NCBI RefSeq assembly: GCF_002531575.1
Contig: NZ_NWTI01000008.1
Span: 62,001-126,000 of the forward strand
Origin: Bradyrhizobium sp. Y36
GTDB lineage: Bacteria; Pseudomonadota; Alphaproteobacteria; Rhizobiales; Xanthobacteraceae
Reading direction: 5' to 3'
DNA: 64,000 nucleotides
The position numbers and the translations under genes are program-made. Below the pieces are notes generated by a model that searched no databases, had not been told where the DNA came from, and saw only the letters and a program-made list of their open reading frames with translations. Shown piece by piece: positions 7,776 to 16,335 of the stretch (positions are counted from its first letter, which is position 1; the number at the start of each line of letters is the position of its first letter).

Positions 7776-9053
7776 ATGAATGCCGAAACGCAGCAGAGGA
7801 TTCTCGACGCCGTCGATGCCGGCTTCGAGGCCCAGCTTGCCACCACACGCGATTTCGTCGCGATCCCTTCGACCCGCGGTGCCGAGGGGCCGTGCCAGGA
7901 CATGATCGGCGACCTCCTGCGCGCGCGCGGCTATGAGGTCGACGACTGGCACATCGACGTCGACGATCTCAAGGATCTGCGCGGCTTCGGCCCGATCGAG
8001 CATGATTTCTCAAAGGCGCGCTCGGTGGTGGGCACCTATCGCCCGCAGACGGCTGCCGGCAAATCGCTGATCCTGCAGGGGCACTGTGACGTCGTGCCGG
8101 CCGGGCCGCTGGAATTATGGGACACGCCGCCGTTCTCGCCCGTCGTCAAGGACGGCAAGATGTTCGGCCGCGGCGCCTGCGACATGAAGTCGGGGACGAT
8201 TGGCGCGCTCTATGCGCTGGATGCGATCAAGGCCGCCGGCTTCAAGCCGACGGCGCGGATCCACTTCCAGTCGGTGATCGAGGAGGAGAGCACCGGCGTC
8301 GGCGCCCTCTCGACGCTCCAGCGCGGCTACCGTGCCGACGCCTGCTTCATTCCGGAGCCGACCGGCGGCAAGATGGTGCGCTCGCAGGTCGGCGTGATCT
8401 GGTTTCGCCTGCGCGTGAAGGGGCACCCGACCCATGTGGCGTTCGCCGGCTCCGGGGCGAATGCGATCATGGCGGCCTATCATCTGATCCAGGCGCTGCA
8501 GAAACTCGAGATCGAGTGGAACGAGCGGGCCAAGGCTGACAGGCACTTCAAGACGCTGAACCATCCCATCAACTTCAACCCCGGCATCATCAAGGGCGGC
8601 GACTGGGCCTCCAGCGTGCCGGCCTGGTGCGACGTCGATTGCCGGATCGCTGTGTTGCCGGGCTGGTCGATCGCCGATCACCAGAAGGAGATCATGGCAT
8701 GCGTCGCGGCCGCCGCGCGCAACCATCGCTTCCTCGCCAACAACCCGCCGGAGATCGAATGGTCGGGCTTCCTCTCGGAAGGCTATGAGTTGACCGACGC
8801 CGCCGCGCCGGAAGCCGCCTTCGCCAAGGCGTTTGGGAAAGTCTACGGCGGCACGCCCGAGGATCTCGTCTTCACCGCGCTCACCGACACCCGTTTCTAT
8901 GGCCTCAACCACGGCATCCCGAGCCTGTGCTTCGGCGCCAGCGGCGGCGAGATGCATGGCTTCAACGAATATGTCGAGCTGGAGTCGCTGAAGAAGACCA
9001 CAAAGGCGATGGCGCTGTTCATCGCGGAGTGGTGCGGGGTGGAGAAGGTGTAG
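7776..9053 (+). CDS. M20 family metallo-deacylase (ArgE/DapE-like)
   Basis: 425 residues. Metal-site motifs of the M20 family are in order: QGHCDVVPAG (His, Asp catalytic), GRGACDMKSG (bridging Asp) and IEEESTGVG (general-base Glu and metal Glu), with a late His in GGEMHGFNE. The dimerisation insert contains GHPTHVAFA. Members hydrolyse N-acyl amino acids or related amides in the cytoplasm. The exact substrate (acetylornithine, succinyl-diaminopimelate or another) cannot be decided from sequence, and no arginine or lysine genes are adjacent. No signal peptide. Confidence 0.9.
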   Translation: MNAETQQRILDAVDAGFEAQLATTRDFVAIPSTRGAEGPCQDMIGDLLRARGYEVDDWHIDVDDLKDLRGFGPIEHDFSKARSVVGTYRPQTAAGKSLILQGHCDVVPAGPLELWDTPPFSPVVKDGKMFGRGACDMKSGTIGALYALDAIKAAGFKPTARIHFQSVIEEESTGVGALSTLQRGYRADACFIPEPTGGKMVRSQVGVIWFRLRVKGHPTHVAFAGSGANAIMAAYHLIQALQKLEIEWNERAKADRHFKTLNHPINFNPGIIKGGDWASSVPAWCDVDCRIAVLPGWSIADHQKEIMACVAAAARNHRFLANNPPEIEWSGFLSEGYELTDAAAPEAAFAKAFGKVYGGTPEDLVFTALTDTRFYGLNHGIPSLCFGASGGEMHGFNEYVELESLKKTTKAMALFIAEWCGVEKV

Positions 9054-9075
9054 CAGTCGCCTCAGTCGCAACTCT

Positions 9076-9200
9076 CGTCGGGTGGGGCAAAGGCGCCAGC
9101 GCCGTGCCCACGCGTTCTATGCGACGTGACGAAGTGCGTGGGCACGCCTCCGCCTTCGCTCGTCGAGCTACGGCGGACAAGCCGCTTGGCCCACCCTACG
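9076..9200. repeat. Intergenic palindromic repeat, family A
   Basis: Nested inverted repeat. The outer arms are GGGTGGGGCAAAGGCG and CGCTTGGCCCACCC, and the inner arms are GTGCCCACGC and GCGTGGGCAC. The same opening pattern (GTGGG-CAAAGGCGC ... GCCGTGCCC) recurs at 41733-41825, so it is a dispersed family. It sits in a 336-base gap between convergently irrelevant genes and codes for nothing visible. Confidence 0.65.
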
Positions 9201-9304
9201 GCACCGTTTTTCGAGTAGAGATCTGCCATCGGCTCAGCGCCGAACAGGCGAGAGCAGAAATATCTTGCCTTCTCGCTGCCCGAAACACGGGCCGTCCGAA
9301 ATCC

Positions 9305-9316
9305 TTTAAGCTTAAA
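9305..9316. promoter_or_regulatory. A/T-rich palindrome upstream of the kynurenine operon
   Basis: TTTAAGCTTAAA is a perfect 12-base palindrome in otherwise GC-rich DNA, 73 bases before the formamidase start. Kynurenine operons in other proteobacteria are controlled by an Lrp/AsnC-type regulator (KynR). No regulator gene adjoins here, so this is only a candidate operator or promoter element. Confidence 0.35.
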
Positions 9317-9389
9317 AGAAAGACTAGGATGCGGGACGTCCCGGTGGCAGACTGGCGTCCGGTTGCTGGACGAGTCCCCGGGAGTGACA

Positions 9390-10199
9390 ATGCGCGATTG
9401 GGATGATGCTTACGCCAATTCGGCCCATATCCCGGGCTCGGACAAGATTCCGGGGTTGTGGGCGGAGCGGGCGGCGGCTTACCGGGCCGGATTGAAGAAT
9501 CTCCGCACCGACATCGCCTATGGCTCGGGTGAGCGTCAGAGGCTCGACCTGATCCTGCCCGATGGCGACAGCAAGGGTCTCGTCGTGTTCGTGCACGGCG
9601 GCTACTGGATGCGCTTCGACAAGTCGACCTGGACCGATCTCGCCGAAGGCGCGCGCCACCATGGCTGGACCGTGGCGCTGCCGAGCTACACGCTGGCGCC
9701 GGCTGCGCGCATCTCAGACATCACCGCCGAGATCGCCGCTGCGATCGCGAAAGCGGCTTCGCTTGTGGCCGGGCCGATCCGGCTCGCGGGTCATTCCGCC
9801 GGTGGTCATCTCGTGACACGCATGCTGTGCGACGACAGCCGGCTGGAGCCCGCTGTCTCCAGTCGCATCAATGGGACGCTCTCCATCAGCGGCCTGCATG
9901 ATCTGCGCCCTCTCCTGAAGACCAAGATGAACGACACGCTGCGCATGACCATGGAGGAGGCGAGCCTCGAAAGTGCAGCGCTGCATCTGCCGCTTGGACA
10001 TTCGCCCGTCACCGCCTGGGTCGGCGGCGGCGAGCGGCCCGAATTCATCCGCCAGTCCGATCTGATGGCCAATCTCTGGACCGGTTTCGACGTGCCGACG
10101 CGCCTCGTCGTCGAGCCCGGGCAGAACCATTTTACCGTGATCGACGGACTGAAGGATCCGTCATCGCCGATCACCGCGCGCCTGATCGGCCTCGACTGA
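9390..10199 (+). CDS. Alpha/beta hydrolase, probable kynurenine formamidase
   Basis: The start at 9390 has GGGAG five bases upstream. 269 residues. The alpha/beta-hydrolase motifs are HGGYWMRFDKSTW (oxyanion hole), GHSAGGHL with the nucleophilic Ser, and the catalytic His in GQNHFTVIDGL. The HGGYW motif is typical of the AFMID-type arylformamidases, a different family from the metal-dependent KynB. It is the first gene of a three-gene operon with tryptophan 2,3-dioxygenase and kynureninase, so hydrolysis of N-formylkynurenine to kynurenine and formate is strongly suggested. The gap to the next gene is 36 bases. Confidence 0.85.
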   Translation: MRDWDDAYANSAHIPGSDKIPGLWAERAAAYRAGLKNLRTDIAYGSGERQRLDLILPDGDSKGLVVFVHGGYWMRFDKSTWTDLAEGARHHGWTVALPSYTLAPAARISDITAEIAAAIAKAASLVAGPIRLAGHSAGGHLVTRMLCDDSRLEPAVSSRINGTLSISGLHDLRPLLKTKMNDTLRMTMEEASLESAALHLPLGHSPVTAWVGGGERPEFIRQSDLMANLWTGFDVPTRLVVEPGQNHFTVIDGLKDPSSPITARLIGLD

Positions 10200-10235
10200 G
10201 CGGAGCCGGGGAAGATCGATCGAAAGGGCCTGTCC

Positions 10236-11075
10236 ATGACGTCCAGCGACTACGATCCCACCAGCGAAGGCGCCGAGACCGATTTCGCCCGGCGGATGTC
10301 CTACGGCGACTACCTCGCGCTGGATGCAATCCTCGGCGCGCAGCACCCGCTCTCGGAAGCACATGACGAGATGCTGTTCATCATCCAGCATCAGACCACG
10401 GAGCTGTGGATGCGCCTGGCCATTCACGAGCTCAGCGCTGCGCGCCGCTCCATCGCCAGGGACGAGGTGCAGCCTGCCATGAAGATGCTGGCGCGGATGT
10501 CGCGCATCTTCGAGCAGCTCAACAACGCCTGGGACGTGCTGCGCACGATGACGCCCAGCGAGTACACGCGCTTCCGCTCGCAGCTCGGACAGTCCTCGGG
10601 CTTCCAGTCGCGGCAATACCGGCTGATCGAGTTTCTGCTCGGAAATCGCAACCACGCCATGCTGAAGCCGCACGCGCACGACGCGGAGACGACAACGCTG
10701 CTCGAAGCCGAGCTCGCGACGCCAAGTCTCTATGACGAGGTGCTCAGGCTCGCCGATCGCAACGGGCTCAGGATGCCGCCGGCGGTGCTGGCGCGCGATG
10801 TTCGCGAGACCCACAGCTTCAACGAAGGCGTTCTGCAGGCCTGGCGCGTCGTCTACGAAGCGCCGGAGACGCATTGGATGCTGTACGAGCTCGCTGAAAA
10901 GCTGGTCGACTTCGAGGATTATTTCCGCCGCTGGCGCTTCAATCATGTGACGACGGTCGAGCGCGTGATCGGCTTCAAGCGCGGCACCGGTGGCACCGGC
11001 GGGGTCAGCTATCTCAAACGCATGCTGGAAGTGGAGCTCTTCCCCGAACTCTGGCGCGTCCGCACCATTCTGTAG
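10236..11075 (+). CDS. kynA: Tryptophan 2,3-dioxygenase
   Basis: 279 residues, the normal bacterial length. The diagnostic N-terminal motif [17 protein letters not shown] holds the substrate-binding residues and distal His. The proximal haem ligand His is in [15 protein letters not shown], and the C-terminal [13 protein letters not shown] loop is present. It opens the indole ring of L-tryptophan with O2 to give N-formylkynurenine, the first step of the kynurenine pathway, in the cytoplasm. It lies between the formamidase and kynureninase genes in one transcription direction with short gaps. Confidence 0.96.
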   Translation: MTSSDYDPTSEGAETDFARRMSYGDYLALDAILGAQHPLSEAHDEMLFIIQHQTTELWMRLAIHELSAARRSIARDEVQPAMKMLARMSRIFEQLNNAWDVLRTMTPSEYTRFRSQLGQSSGFQSRQYRLIEFLLGNRNHAMLKPHAHDAETTTLLEAELATPSLYDEVLRLADRNGLRMPPAVLARDVRETHSFNEGVLQAWRVVYEAPETHWMLYELAEKLVDFEDYFRRWRFNHVTTVERVIGFKRGTGGTGGVSYLKRMLEVELFPELWRVRTIL

Positions 11076-11094
11076 AAATGCCCAAGAAAAATCC

Positions 11095-12297
11095 ATGACC
11101 AGATATCGCGTCTATGACGACACCAAAGCGCTGTTTCAGCTGCCTGACGGCGTGATCTATCTCGACGGCAACTCGCTTGGCGCGCTGCCGCGGGGCGTTG
11201 CCGAGCGGGTCAACCGCGTGATCACGACCGAGTGGGGCAATGAGCTGATCCGCGCCTGGAACACCGCCGGCTGGTACGTCCAGCCGCGCCAGCTCGGCGA
11301 TCGCATCGCACGGTTGATCGGTGCGGAAGCCGGCTCGGTGATGGTCGGAGACACGCTGTCACTCAAGGTCTATCAGGCGCTCGCCGCCGCGCTCGACATC
11401 AACGCATCCCGCAGGATTGTCCTGTCGGACACCGGCAACTTTCCGACCGACCTCTACATGGCCGAAGGCCTCATCGAGACGCTCGGGCGCGGCCATCAAT
11501 TGCGTCTGGTCGCTCCGGAGGAAATCGAATCCGCGCTGTCGGAGGATGTCGCGGTGCTCTACATCACCGAGGTCGATTACCGCACCGGCCGCCGCCACGA
11601 CATGGCGAATTTGACCGCGAAGGCGCATGCGCTCGGCATTGTTACCGTCTGGGATCTCGCCCATTCCGCCGGCGCGCTGCCGGTCGATCTTGCCGGGTGC
11701 GGCGCGGATTTCGCGGCGGGCTGCACCTACAAATATCTCAACGCCGGCCCGGGCGCGCCGGCCTTCCTCTACGTCGCCCCGCGCCACGCCGACACTGCGC
11801 GCGCGGCGCTGTCGGGCTGGATGGGGCACGCCAAGCCGTTTGCGTTCGAGCTGGCCTATGCCGCCGCCGGCGGCGTCGAGCGCATGCGCGTCGGCACGCC
11901 TCCGGTGCTCGCGATGGCGGCGCTGGAAGCCTCGCTCGACATCTGGGACCGCGTCGATATCGCGGAGGTCCGTGCCAAGTCGCTGGCGCTCGGTGATCTC
12001 CTGATCGCCGAGGTCGAACGCCGCTGCCCGTCCTTGAGGCTGGTCACTCCGCGCGCGCCTGAGCGGCGCGGTTCGCAGGTTTGCTTCGCCTTCGACGGCG
12101 GCTACGCCGCCATGCAGGCGCTGATCGCGCGCGGCCTTATCGGCGATTTCCGCGCCCCCGACATCATGAGGTTCGGGATCACGCCGCTGTATGTCGGCGA
12201 GAGCGACATCGTGCGAGCGGCGGAGATCATCGAGGAGGTGATCAATGGCGAGGTGTGGCGGCAGCCGGAATATCAGGTCGTGAACGCGGTGACGTGA
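11095..12297 (+). CDS. kynU: Kynureninase
   Basis: 400 residues from the ATG at 11095, which follows the kynA stop by 19 bases. Fold-type I PLP enzyme. YLDGNSLGALPRG, VWDLAHSAGALPVDL (the Asp that holds the PLP ring nitrogen) and the Schiff-base Lys in CTYKYLNAGPGAPAF are all present. It cleaves kynurenine to anthranilate and alanine, completing the pathway set by the two upstream genes. No anthranilate-degrading genes follow, so the product may feed tryptophan or quinolone-type synthesis or be degraded by genes elsewhere. Confidence 0.95.
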   Translation: MTRYRVYDDTKALFQLPDGVIYLDGNSLGALPRGVAERVNRVITTEWGNELIRAWNTAGWYVQPRQLGDRIARLIGAEAGSVMVGDTLSLKVYQALAAALDINASRRIVLSDTGNFPTDLYMAEGLIETLGRGHQLRLVAPEEIESALSEDVAVLYITEVDYRTGRRHDMANLTAKAHALGIVTVWDLAHSAGALPVDLAGCGADFAAGCTYKYLNAGPGAPAFLYVAPRHADTARAALSGWMGHAKPFAFELAYAAAGGVERMRVGTPPVLAMAALEASLDIWDRVDIAEVRAKSLALGDLLIAEVERRCPSLRLVTPRAPERRGSQVCFAFDGGYAAMQALIARGLIGDFRAPDIMRFGITPLYVGESDIVRAAEIIEEVINGEVWRQPEYQVVNAVT

Positions 12298-12299
12298 GG

Positions 12300-12361
12300 A
12301 CGGTTCGTGCCCCGGACGCAGCGCAGCGCTTCTTGGCGGCGCGTCCGGAACCACGAGCCGA
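12300..12361. repeat. Intergenic palindromic repeat, family C
   Basis: Inverted repeat between the convergent kynU and periplasmic-binding-protein-like genes. The left arm CGGTTCGTGCCCCGGACGC pairs imperfectly with the right arm GCGTCCGGAACCACGAGCCG. This kind of 'GCCCCGGACGC' element is common between Bradyrhizobium genes. It may double as a terminator. Confidence 0.5.
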
Positions 12362-12371
12362 GGAACAGAGC

Positions 12372-13160
12372 CTATTTAGGCACGCCCCACAACGCCGCCA
12401 CGATCGCATCCAGCCCGTCCGTCAGCGCCGCGGGCCCCGGCTGCAGGATGATCGGCGACTTGATTTCGACGATACGGTGGTCGCGTACGGCGGGGATGTC
12501 GCTCCAGCCCTCGCGCTGCTTGATGCGGGCAGGGACGACCTTCTTGCCGCACCATGAAGCGAGGATGACGTCGGGCGCGGCCTCACGCACCGCCTCTGCC
12601 GAGACGATGCGATCCCTGGCCGCCTGCTGGCGTCGCAGGTCTGTAAAGACATCCGTACCGCCAGCGATCTCGATCAGCTCGGACACCCAGCCGATGCCGG
12701 AGATCAAGGGATCGTCCCATTCCTCGAAATAGACTTTTGGCGGCGGCGAGGGGCGGGGCGTCGCGGAAATCGCCGCCAGGCGCTGTTCCAGGCCTTGCGC
12801 GAGCCCCTCGGCGCGTTCCGCGGCGCCAACCAGCGCGCCGAGCGTGCGGATCATCGCAAGGATCCCCGCAATGTCGCGCTGGTTGAAAACGTGCACGTCC
12901 ACGCCGGCGCGCACGAGGTCGGCGACGATGTTGGCCTGAAGGTCCGAGAACGCCAGCACCAGATCGGGTTCCAGGGCCAGGACCTTCGGGATATCGGCCG
13001 AGACGAAGGCCGACACGCGCGGCTTCTCGCGACGTACCCGCGGCGGACGAACCGCGTAGCCGGAGACGCCGACGATACGATCCTGCTCGCCGAGCAGGTA
13101 CAGCGTCTCGACGGTCTCCTCGGTCAGGCACACGATGCGGCGGGGCGGGAAGTGGCGCAT
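12372..13160 (-). CDS. BtuF-like cobalamin/siderophore-type substrate-binding protein without signal peptide
   Basis: 262 residues. The fold matches the periplasmic-binding class with a single long helix: RIVCLTEETVETLYLLGEQDRIVGVSGY, then SADIPKVLALEPDLVLAFSDLQ, YFEEWDDPLISGIGWVSELIEIAGG and PAVRDHRIVEI. BtuF family members bind vitamin B12 for import. This one lacks a visible signal peptide and has no BtuCD partners beside it, so it may act in the cytoplasm or be misassigned to transport. An upstream start providing a signal sequence is not apparent. Confidence 0.75.
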   Translation of the reverse strand: MRHFPPRRIVCLTEETVETLYLLGEQDRIVGVSGYAVRPPRVRREKPRVSAFVSADIPKVLALEPDLVLAFSDLQANIVADLVRAGVDVHVFNQRDIAGILAMIRTLGALVGAAERAEGLAQGLEQRLAAISATPRPSPPPKVYFEEWDDPLISGIGWVSELIEIAGGTDVFTDLRRQQAARDRIVSAEAVREAAPDVILASWCGKKVVPARIKQREGWSDIPAVRDHRIVEIKSPIILQPGPAALTDGLDAIVAALWGVPK

Positions 13161-13278
13161 GGACCGAGCCTATGCACAATGTGCGCGCCGATGTCAGCCC
13201 GGCCACTACCTCGGACGTCATTGCTTTGGCGCATGAAGCAATTCACGTTGAAGCAACAAGGAATTGGGAGGAGATCTG

Positions 13279-13677
13279 ATGACGCCGCTCGAGAAACTTA
13301 AAGCGATGAGGATGCCGTTCGCCGAGCTCAAGGGCGTCGAGTTCATCGAGGCCGGGAAGGAGCGCGTGGTGGCGCGGATGACGGTTCGGCCCGACCTCTG
13401 CACGCTGCATCACACGATCCATGGCGGCGCGGTGATGGCGCTGGCGGATTCGGTCGGCGCGGCCGCGACCGTGATCAATCTGCCTGAGGATGCCAAGGGC
13501 ACGACCACGCTGGAGAGCAAGACCAATTTCATCGGCGGGGCCAAGGAGGGAACCACGGTCATTGCCACGGCGACTCCGGTCCATCGTGGCCGGCGGACCC
13601 AGGTCTGGACCACCCGGCTGGAAACCGAGGATGGCAAGCTGGTTGCCGTGGTCACCCAGACCCAGCTGGTCCTGTAA
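13279..13677 (+). CDS. PaaI-type hotdog thioesterase
   Basis: 132 residues from the ATG at 13279, with GGAGG at the right distance. The hotdog-fold motif of the PaaI group, LHHTIHGGAVMALADSVGAAAT, contains the catalytic Asp region. SKTNFIGGAKEGT and the strand VWTTRLETEDGKLVAVVTQTQ complete the fold. Members hydrolyse acyl-CoA, often aromatic acyl-CoA. It is divergent from the BtuF-like gene and stands alone. Confidence 0.88.
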   Translation: MTPLEKLKAMRMPFAELKGVEFIEAGKERVVARMTVRPDLCTLHHTIHGGAVMALADSVGAAATVINLPEDAKGTTTLESKTNFIGGAKEGTTVIATATPVHRGRRTQVWTTRLETEDGKLVAVVTQTQLVL

Positions 13678-13829
13678 GACTACGGATCCTTGATTTTATT
13701 AACGAATTGGTCGTTCCCCGTGCCTTTAAGTTGGGCAGGTCCTCGTCTTGCAAAAGATGTTGCGATGCACAATATAGGGGGCCTAGGGATTCGAACGCCT
13801 CCTCGAGGGACACCAAGAGGAGTTTTGAC

Positions 13830-14435
13830 GTGGTACTTGAAGAGACCGTCCGCACCGCCCCGGGCTACGTGCGGACCCTGATCCAGCAGGAAGAATTGCC
13901 GCTTCTGCGCGATCATCTGCTGAGGCTCGATGCCGAAAGCCGGCACGACCGTTTCAATGGCTTTCTCGACGACAGCTTCATCGAGCGCTACGCCGCGCGC
14001 TGCGCCGAGGACGGCACCGTCATCGTCGCCTATATCGTCGATGGCGTGGTCCGCGGTGCGGCCGAGCTGCATCCCGCGGAAGACGAGGCCTTGCCTGAAG
14101 TTGCCTTCAGCGTGGAGGCCTCCGCGCGACGCCAGGGTGTCGGCACCGTGCTGTTCCGCCGCCTGATCGCGGAGGCGCGCTGGAAGGGCTACAAATGCCT
14201 GCGCATCACAACGGGCGCTGAGAACCATGCGATGCGGGCGCTCGCCAGGAAGTTCGGGGCGCATCTGGCCTTCCGTCACGGCGAATCGACCGGCACGATC
14301 GATCTTGCCAAGACGCCCGAAGCCGAGCTCGCCGATCTCGCGGCCTCGCCCTTCACGGCCGGGCGCGCGCTTCTCAGTCTCAACTCGACCTGCTGGAAGA
14401 TCATCTCCAGCATGTACGGCAATCGCGCCGCCTGA
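13830..14435 (+). CDS. GNAT family N-acetyltransferase
   Basis: The start is the GTG at 13830, preceded by AGAGGAG eight to fourteen bases upstream. 201 residues. The acetyl-CoA-binding motif A is clear in VEASARRQGVGTVLFRRL, followed by GAENHAMRALARKFGA. The N-terminal part, RLDAESRHDRFNGFLDDSFIERY, matches a subgroup of GNAT proteins common in rhizobia. The substrate is unknown. A strong terminator follows. Confidence 0.85.
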   Translation: MVLEETVRTAPGYVRTLIQQEELPLLRDHLLRLDAESRHDRFNGFLDDSFIERYAARCAEDGTVIVAYIVDGVVRGAAELHPAEDEALPEVAFSVEASARRQGVGTVLFRRLIAEARWKGYKCLRITTGAENHAMRALARKFGAHLAFRHGESTGTIDLAKTPEAELADLAASPFTAGRALLSLNSTCWKIISSMYGNRAA

Positions 14436-14457
14436 TCCCAGATCGCGGCTGAATCAA

Positions 14458-14486
14458 AAAGCGGACCGGCGTGGCCGGTCCGCTTT
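14458..14486. terminator. Bidirectional Rho-independent terminator
   Basis: Perfect 13-base stem AAAGCGGACCGGC / GCCGGTCCGCTTT with a three-base loop. A/T tracts on both sides let it end both the rightward GNAT gene and the leftward gene at 14516. Confidence 0.9.
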
Positions 14487-14515
14487 CGTGTGTCTGGGAT
14501 TGCGAAACGAGTGCT

Positions 14516-14821
14516 TCAGGTGCCGGTGCGCTTGTCGTTGCCGAAACGGCGGACGACGCGGCGTTCGACCACGACAGAGCGCTGCGCGCCCTGTTCGCCG
14601 GCGATCACGCGCGTTGCGGTGATGCGGCTGTTGGTGCGCGCCTGCTTCTTCACCTCGGCCTGCACGACGTCTAGCGGCATCCCCATCAAGGCTGCGGCGA
14701 TCTCGGCCTGCTGCGCCTGATCGTCGGTGATGCCGATGGCGGCGAAGATCGCCTCGTCCAGGGTCGGCGGATCGTGGCGCACGCGCCGCGTGCCGTACTT
14801 GGTATTCCAGTCTGCGCTCAT
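14516..14821 (-). CDS. Conserved hypothetical protein (101 aa)
   Basis: Cytoplasmic, charged. It opens MSADWNTKYGTRRVRHDPPTL and has a helical middle (DEAIFAAIGITDDQAQQAEIAAALMGM) and a basic C-terminus (VVVERRVVRRFGND). No signal peptide or membrane segment. The TRRVRHDPPTL opening is one I associate with small conserved proteins in Bradyrhizobium, without known function. The basic tail could bind nucleic acid. The shared terminator at 14458-14486 lies just past its stop. Confidence 0.7.
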   Translation of the reverse strand: MSADWNTKYGTRRVRHDPPTLDEAIFAAIGITDDQAQQAEIAAALMGMPLDVVQAEVKKQARTNSRITATRVIAGEQGAQRSVVVERRVVRRFGNDKRTGT

Positions 14822-14924
14822 GGGGGCCTCGTTTCGATTCTGGATACCTAGTGCCGCCTATGTTGCATTGCAATATGAAATTGGTGTGGCATCTCAGCTA
14901 TTCACCGGTTGCATCGATCAGCCC

Positions 14925-15611
14925 TCAGGGCGGAGACGGAGCACCTGTTTCCACCTCGGTCCGCAGCTGTGGCCAGCGTTTCAGGGCCGCGTGTCCGGCT
15001 TCGGTGAGCCCGTAGATTCCCCGGTCGGCCCGTTCGAACCAGCCATACACATTGTTAAGCAAGATCTTGCCCGCATCAGGACAGCGCTCGCGCAAGTCAC
15101 GTACGCGCTGCGGCCCCTCCGCGAGCGCCGAGGCGCAGGCCAGCGCCTGCTGCCGATAGGCCGTCATGATCGGCGCGCGGGTGCTGCCGCCGAGCACGGG
15201 ATCGCCGCGGCGGCGCTGGTGCTCGGTGACGAGGCGCGAGCGCAGCTTCGGCTCGCGGCGCGGCGCCGCCGTCGGCGGTTTCACCAGCACCTCGACCTGG
15301 CCGCGGTCGGTAACCCCAAGCATTCCGAAGCCGAGCCGGCGGCAGAGATTGCGATAGCGCGCATCGCTCTCGCGTCCCTTGCCCCGTATCGACATCTTTG
15401 CCGCGATCCAGACCTCGTCGGCTGCCGACGCGCGATCGACCGCCTGCAGGATCAGCTCGAGATTGAAGGCGAGCTTGAGCTCGCCGATCACCACGACCGG
15501 CGGATCGCCGGCGCTGAGCCCGACGAGATCGCAGCCGCCGATCTCGCCCTTGACCGTGAAGCCGAGCTCTTCGAGGAAGCGTTTGACGGGCAGGTAGAGC
15601 GCGGTTTCCAC
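14925..15611 (-). CDS. DUF2161 domain protein (PD-(D/E)XK-like nuclease fold suspected)
   Basis: 228 residues starting at GTG 15611. The N-terminal segment (FLEELGFTVKGEIGGCDLVGL, then VVVIGELKLAFNLELILQA) shows a spaced Glu, Asp and Glu-x-Lys as in restriction-endonuclease-like folds. C-terminal to residue 140 is a helical region ending in YGWFERADRGIYGLTEAGHAAL, which resembles a winged helix. The whole matches COG5482/DUF2161. Some databases call it a phosphodiesterase, but I know of no direct proof. No operon partner is evident. Confidence 0.78.
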   Translation of the reverse strand: METALYLPVKRFLEELGFTVKGEIGGCDLVGLSAGDPPVVVIGELKLAFNLELILQAVDRASAADEVWIAAKMSIRGKGRESDARYRNLCRRLGFGMLGVTDRGQVEVLVKPPTAAPRREPKLRSRLVTEHQRRRGDPVLGGSTRAPIMTAYRQQALACASALAEGPQRVRDLRERCPDAGKILLNNVYGWFERADRGIYGLTEAGHAALKRWPQLRTEVETGAPSPP

Positions 15612-15735
15612 GGGGTGTCCGATCGGAGAATCAGTTGCGGCAGTCTAGCCCGGATCGCATCTCGGCCCCTGCGCCATTTGCCCGGGAGGGAACGGTGCGG
15701 CTATCCTGCAGCGGGTAGCCGGGCGCTTTGCGAAC

Positions 15736-16083
15736 ATGACGATCAGGAACGGGCTCTATCACATCCGCATCGAGATGCTGGATTCCGTGCAGGGCGGCAA
15801 TCAGGGCGTGATGGTGCTGCGCGACGGCACCATGCGGGGCGGCGATTCATTCTTCTTTGCCTACGGCACCTACACCTCGGCCAACGGCAAGTGGAAGGGC
15901 GAGCTGACCAACGAGGAGCATTCGCCCTCGTTCGACGAGCGCCCGGTGTGGGGCCGCAAGGTCGTGACCATCGGCTTCAGCGGTACCTATACCGACGAGA
16001 CCGCGTATGGCGAAGGCATTGCGCTCGCGGGCAAGCAGAGCATCCGTTTCAAGGGCAATCTGCGGCTGCTGGTGCCGGACTGA
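15736..16083 (+). CDS. GrlR-like protein, single domain (115 aa)
   Basis: One copy of a domain that recurs, doubled, in the genes at 20533 and 22220. Key shared blocks are NGLYHIRIEMLD, GVMVLRDGTMRGGDSFFF, YGTYTSANGKWKGELTNEEH and IALAGKQSIRFKG. The pattern corresponds to the GrlR family. GrlR of enteric pathogens is a small beta-barrel protein that binds a transcription activator and represses type III secretion. No partner activator (GrlA type) or secretion gene is near, so the role here is open. No signal peptide, so cytoplasmic. Confidence 0.75.
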   Translation: MTIRNGLYHIRIEMLDSVQGGNQGVMVLRDGTMRGGDSFFFAYGTYTSANGKWKGELTNEEHSPSFDERPVWGRKVVTIGFSGTYTDETAYGEGIALAGKQSIRFKGNLRLLVPD

Positions 16084-16086
16084 TGC

Positions 16087-16335
16087 TCAGCTCACAAGGC
16101 GGTCGTAATCTGCATGAGAGCCGATCCAGAACCAGAGGTAGGTATCATCAGACTCGACAGCGAGGGCGCGATAGCGGAGTCCAACCCTGGCGGACCAAAA
16201 TCGTCCGACCCGTTTGAACTGGAGCGAGGGATGAGCGGGGTCGCTCTTCAGCAGCTGGAAGTTGGCATCAGCCAACTCCCGGACCTTGAGGGGCGCATAG
16301 GCCTTCCAGAATCTGGGCGATGCGATGTGCTTCAC
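16087..16335 (-). CDS. ParE/RelE-like toxin of a type II toxin-antitoxin pair
   Basis: 82 residues, starting at the GTG at 16335 that overlaps the antitoxin stop as GTGA. The pattern is of ParE/RelE folds: a basic N-terminal helix (VKHIASPRFWKAYAPL), a strand pair in LQFKRVGRFWSARVGLRYRAL and a C-terminal strand LWFWIGSHADYDRLV. The central Arg residues fit a toxin active surface. ParE inhibits gyrase and RelE cuts mRNA; sequence alone does not decide which. The four-base overlap implies translational coupling with the antitoxin. Confidence 0.8.
   Translation of the reverse strand: MKHIASPRFWKAYAPLKVRELADANFQLLKSDPAHPSLQFKRVGRFWSARVGLRYRALAVESDDTYLWFWIGSHADYDRLVS

Noticed and set aside
13776..13815. 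GGATTCGAAC resembling a tRNA T-loop on the minus strand
   Set aside because: The bases on either side cannot form the five-pair T stem, and no acceptor, D or anticodon arm can be drawn, so it is not a tRNA gene.
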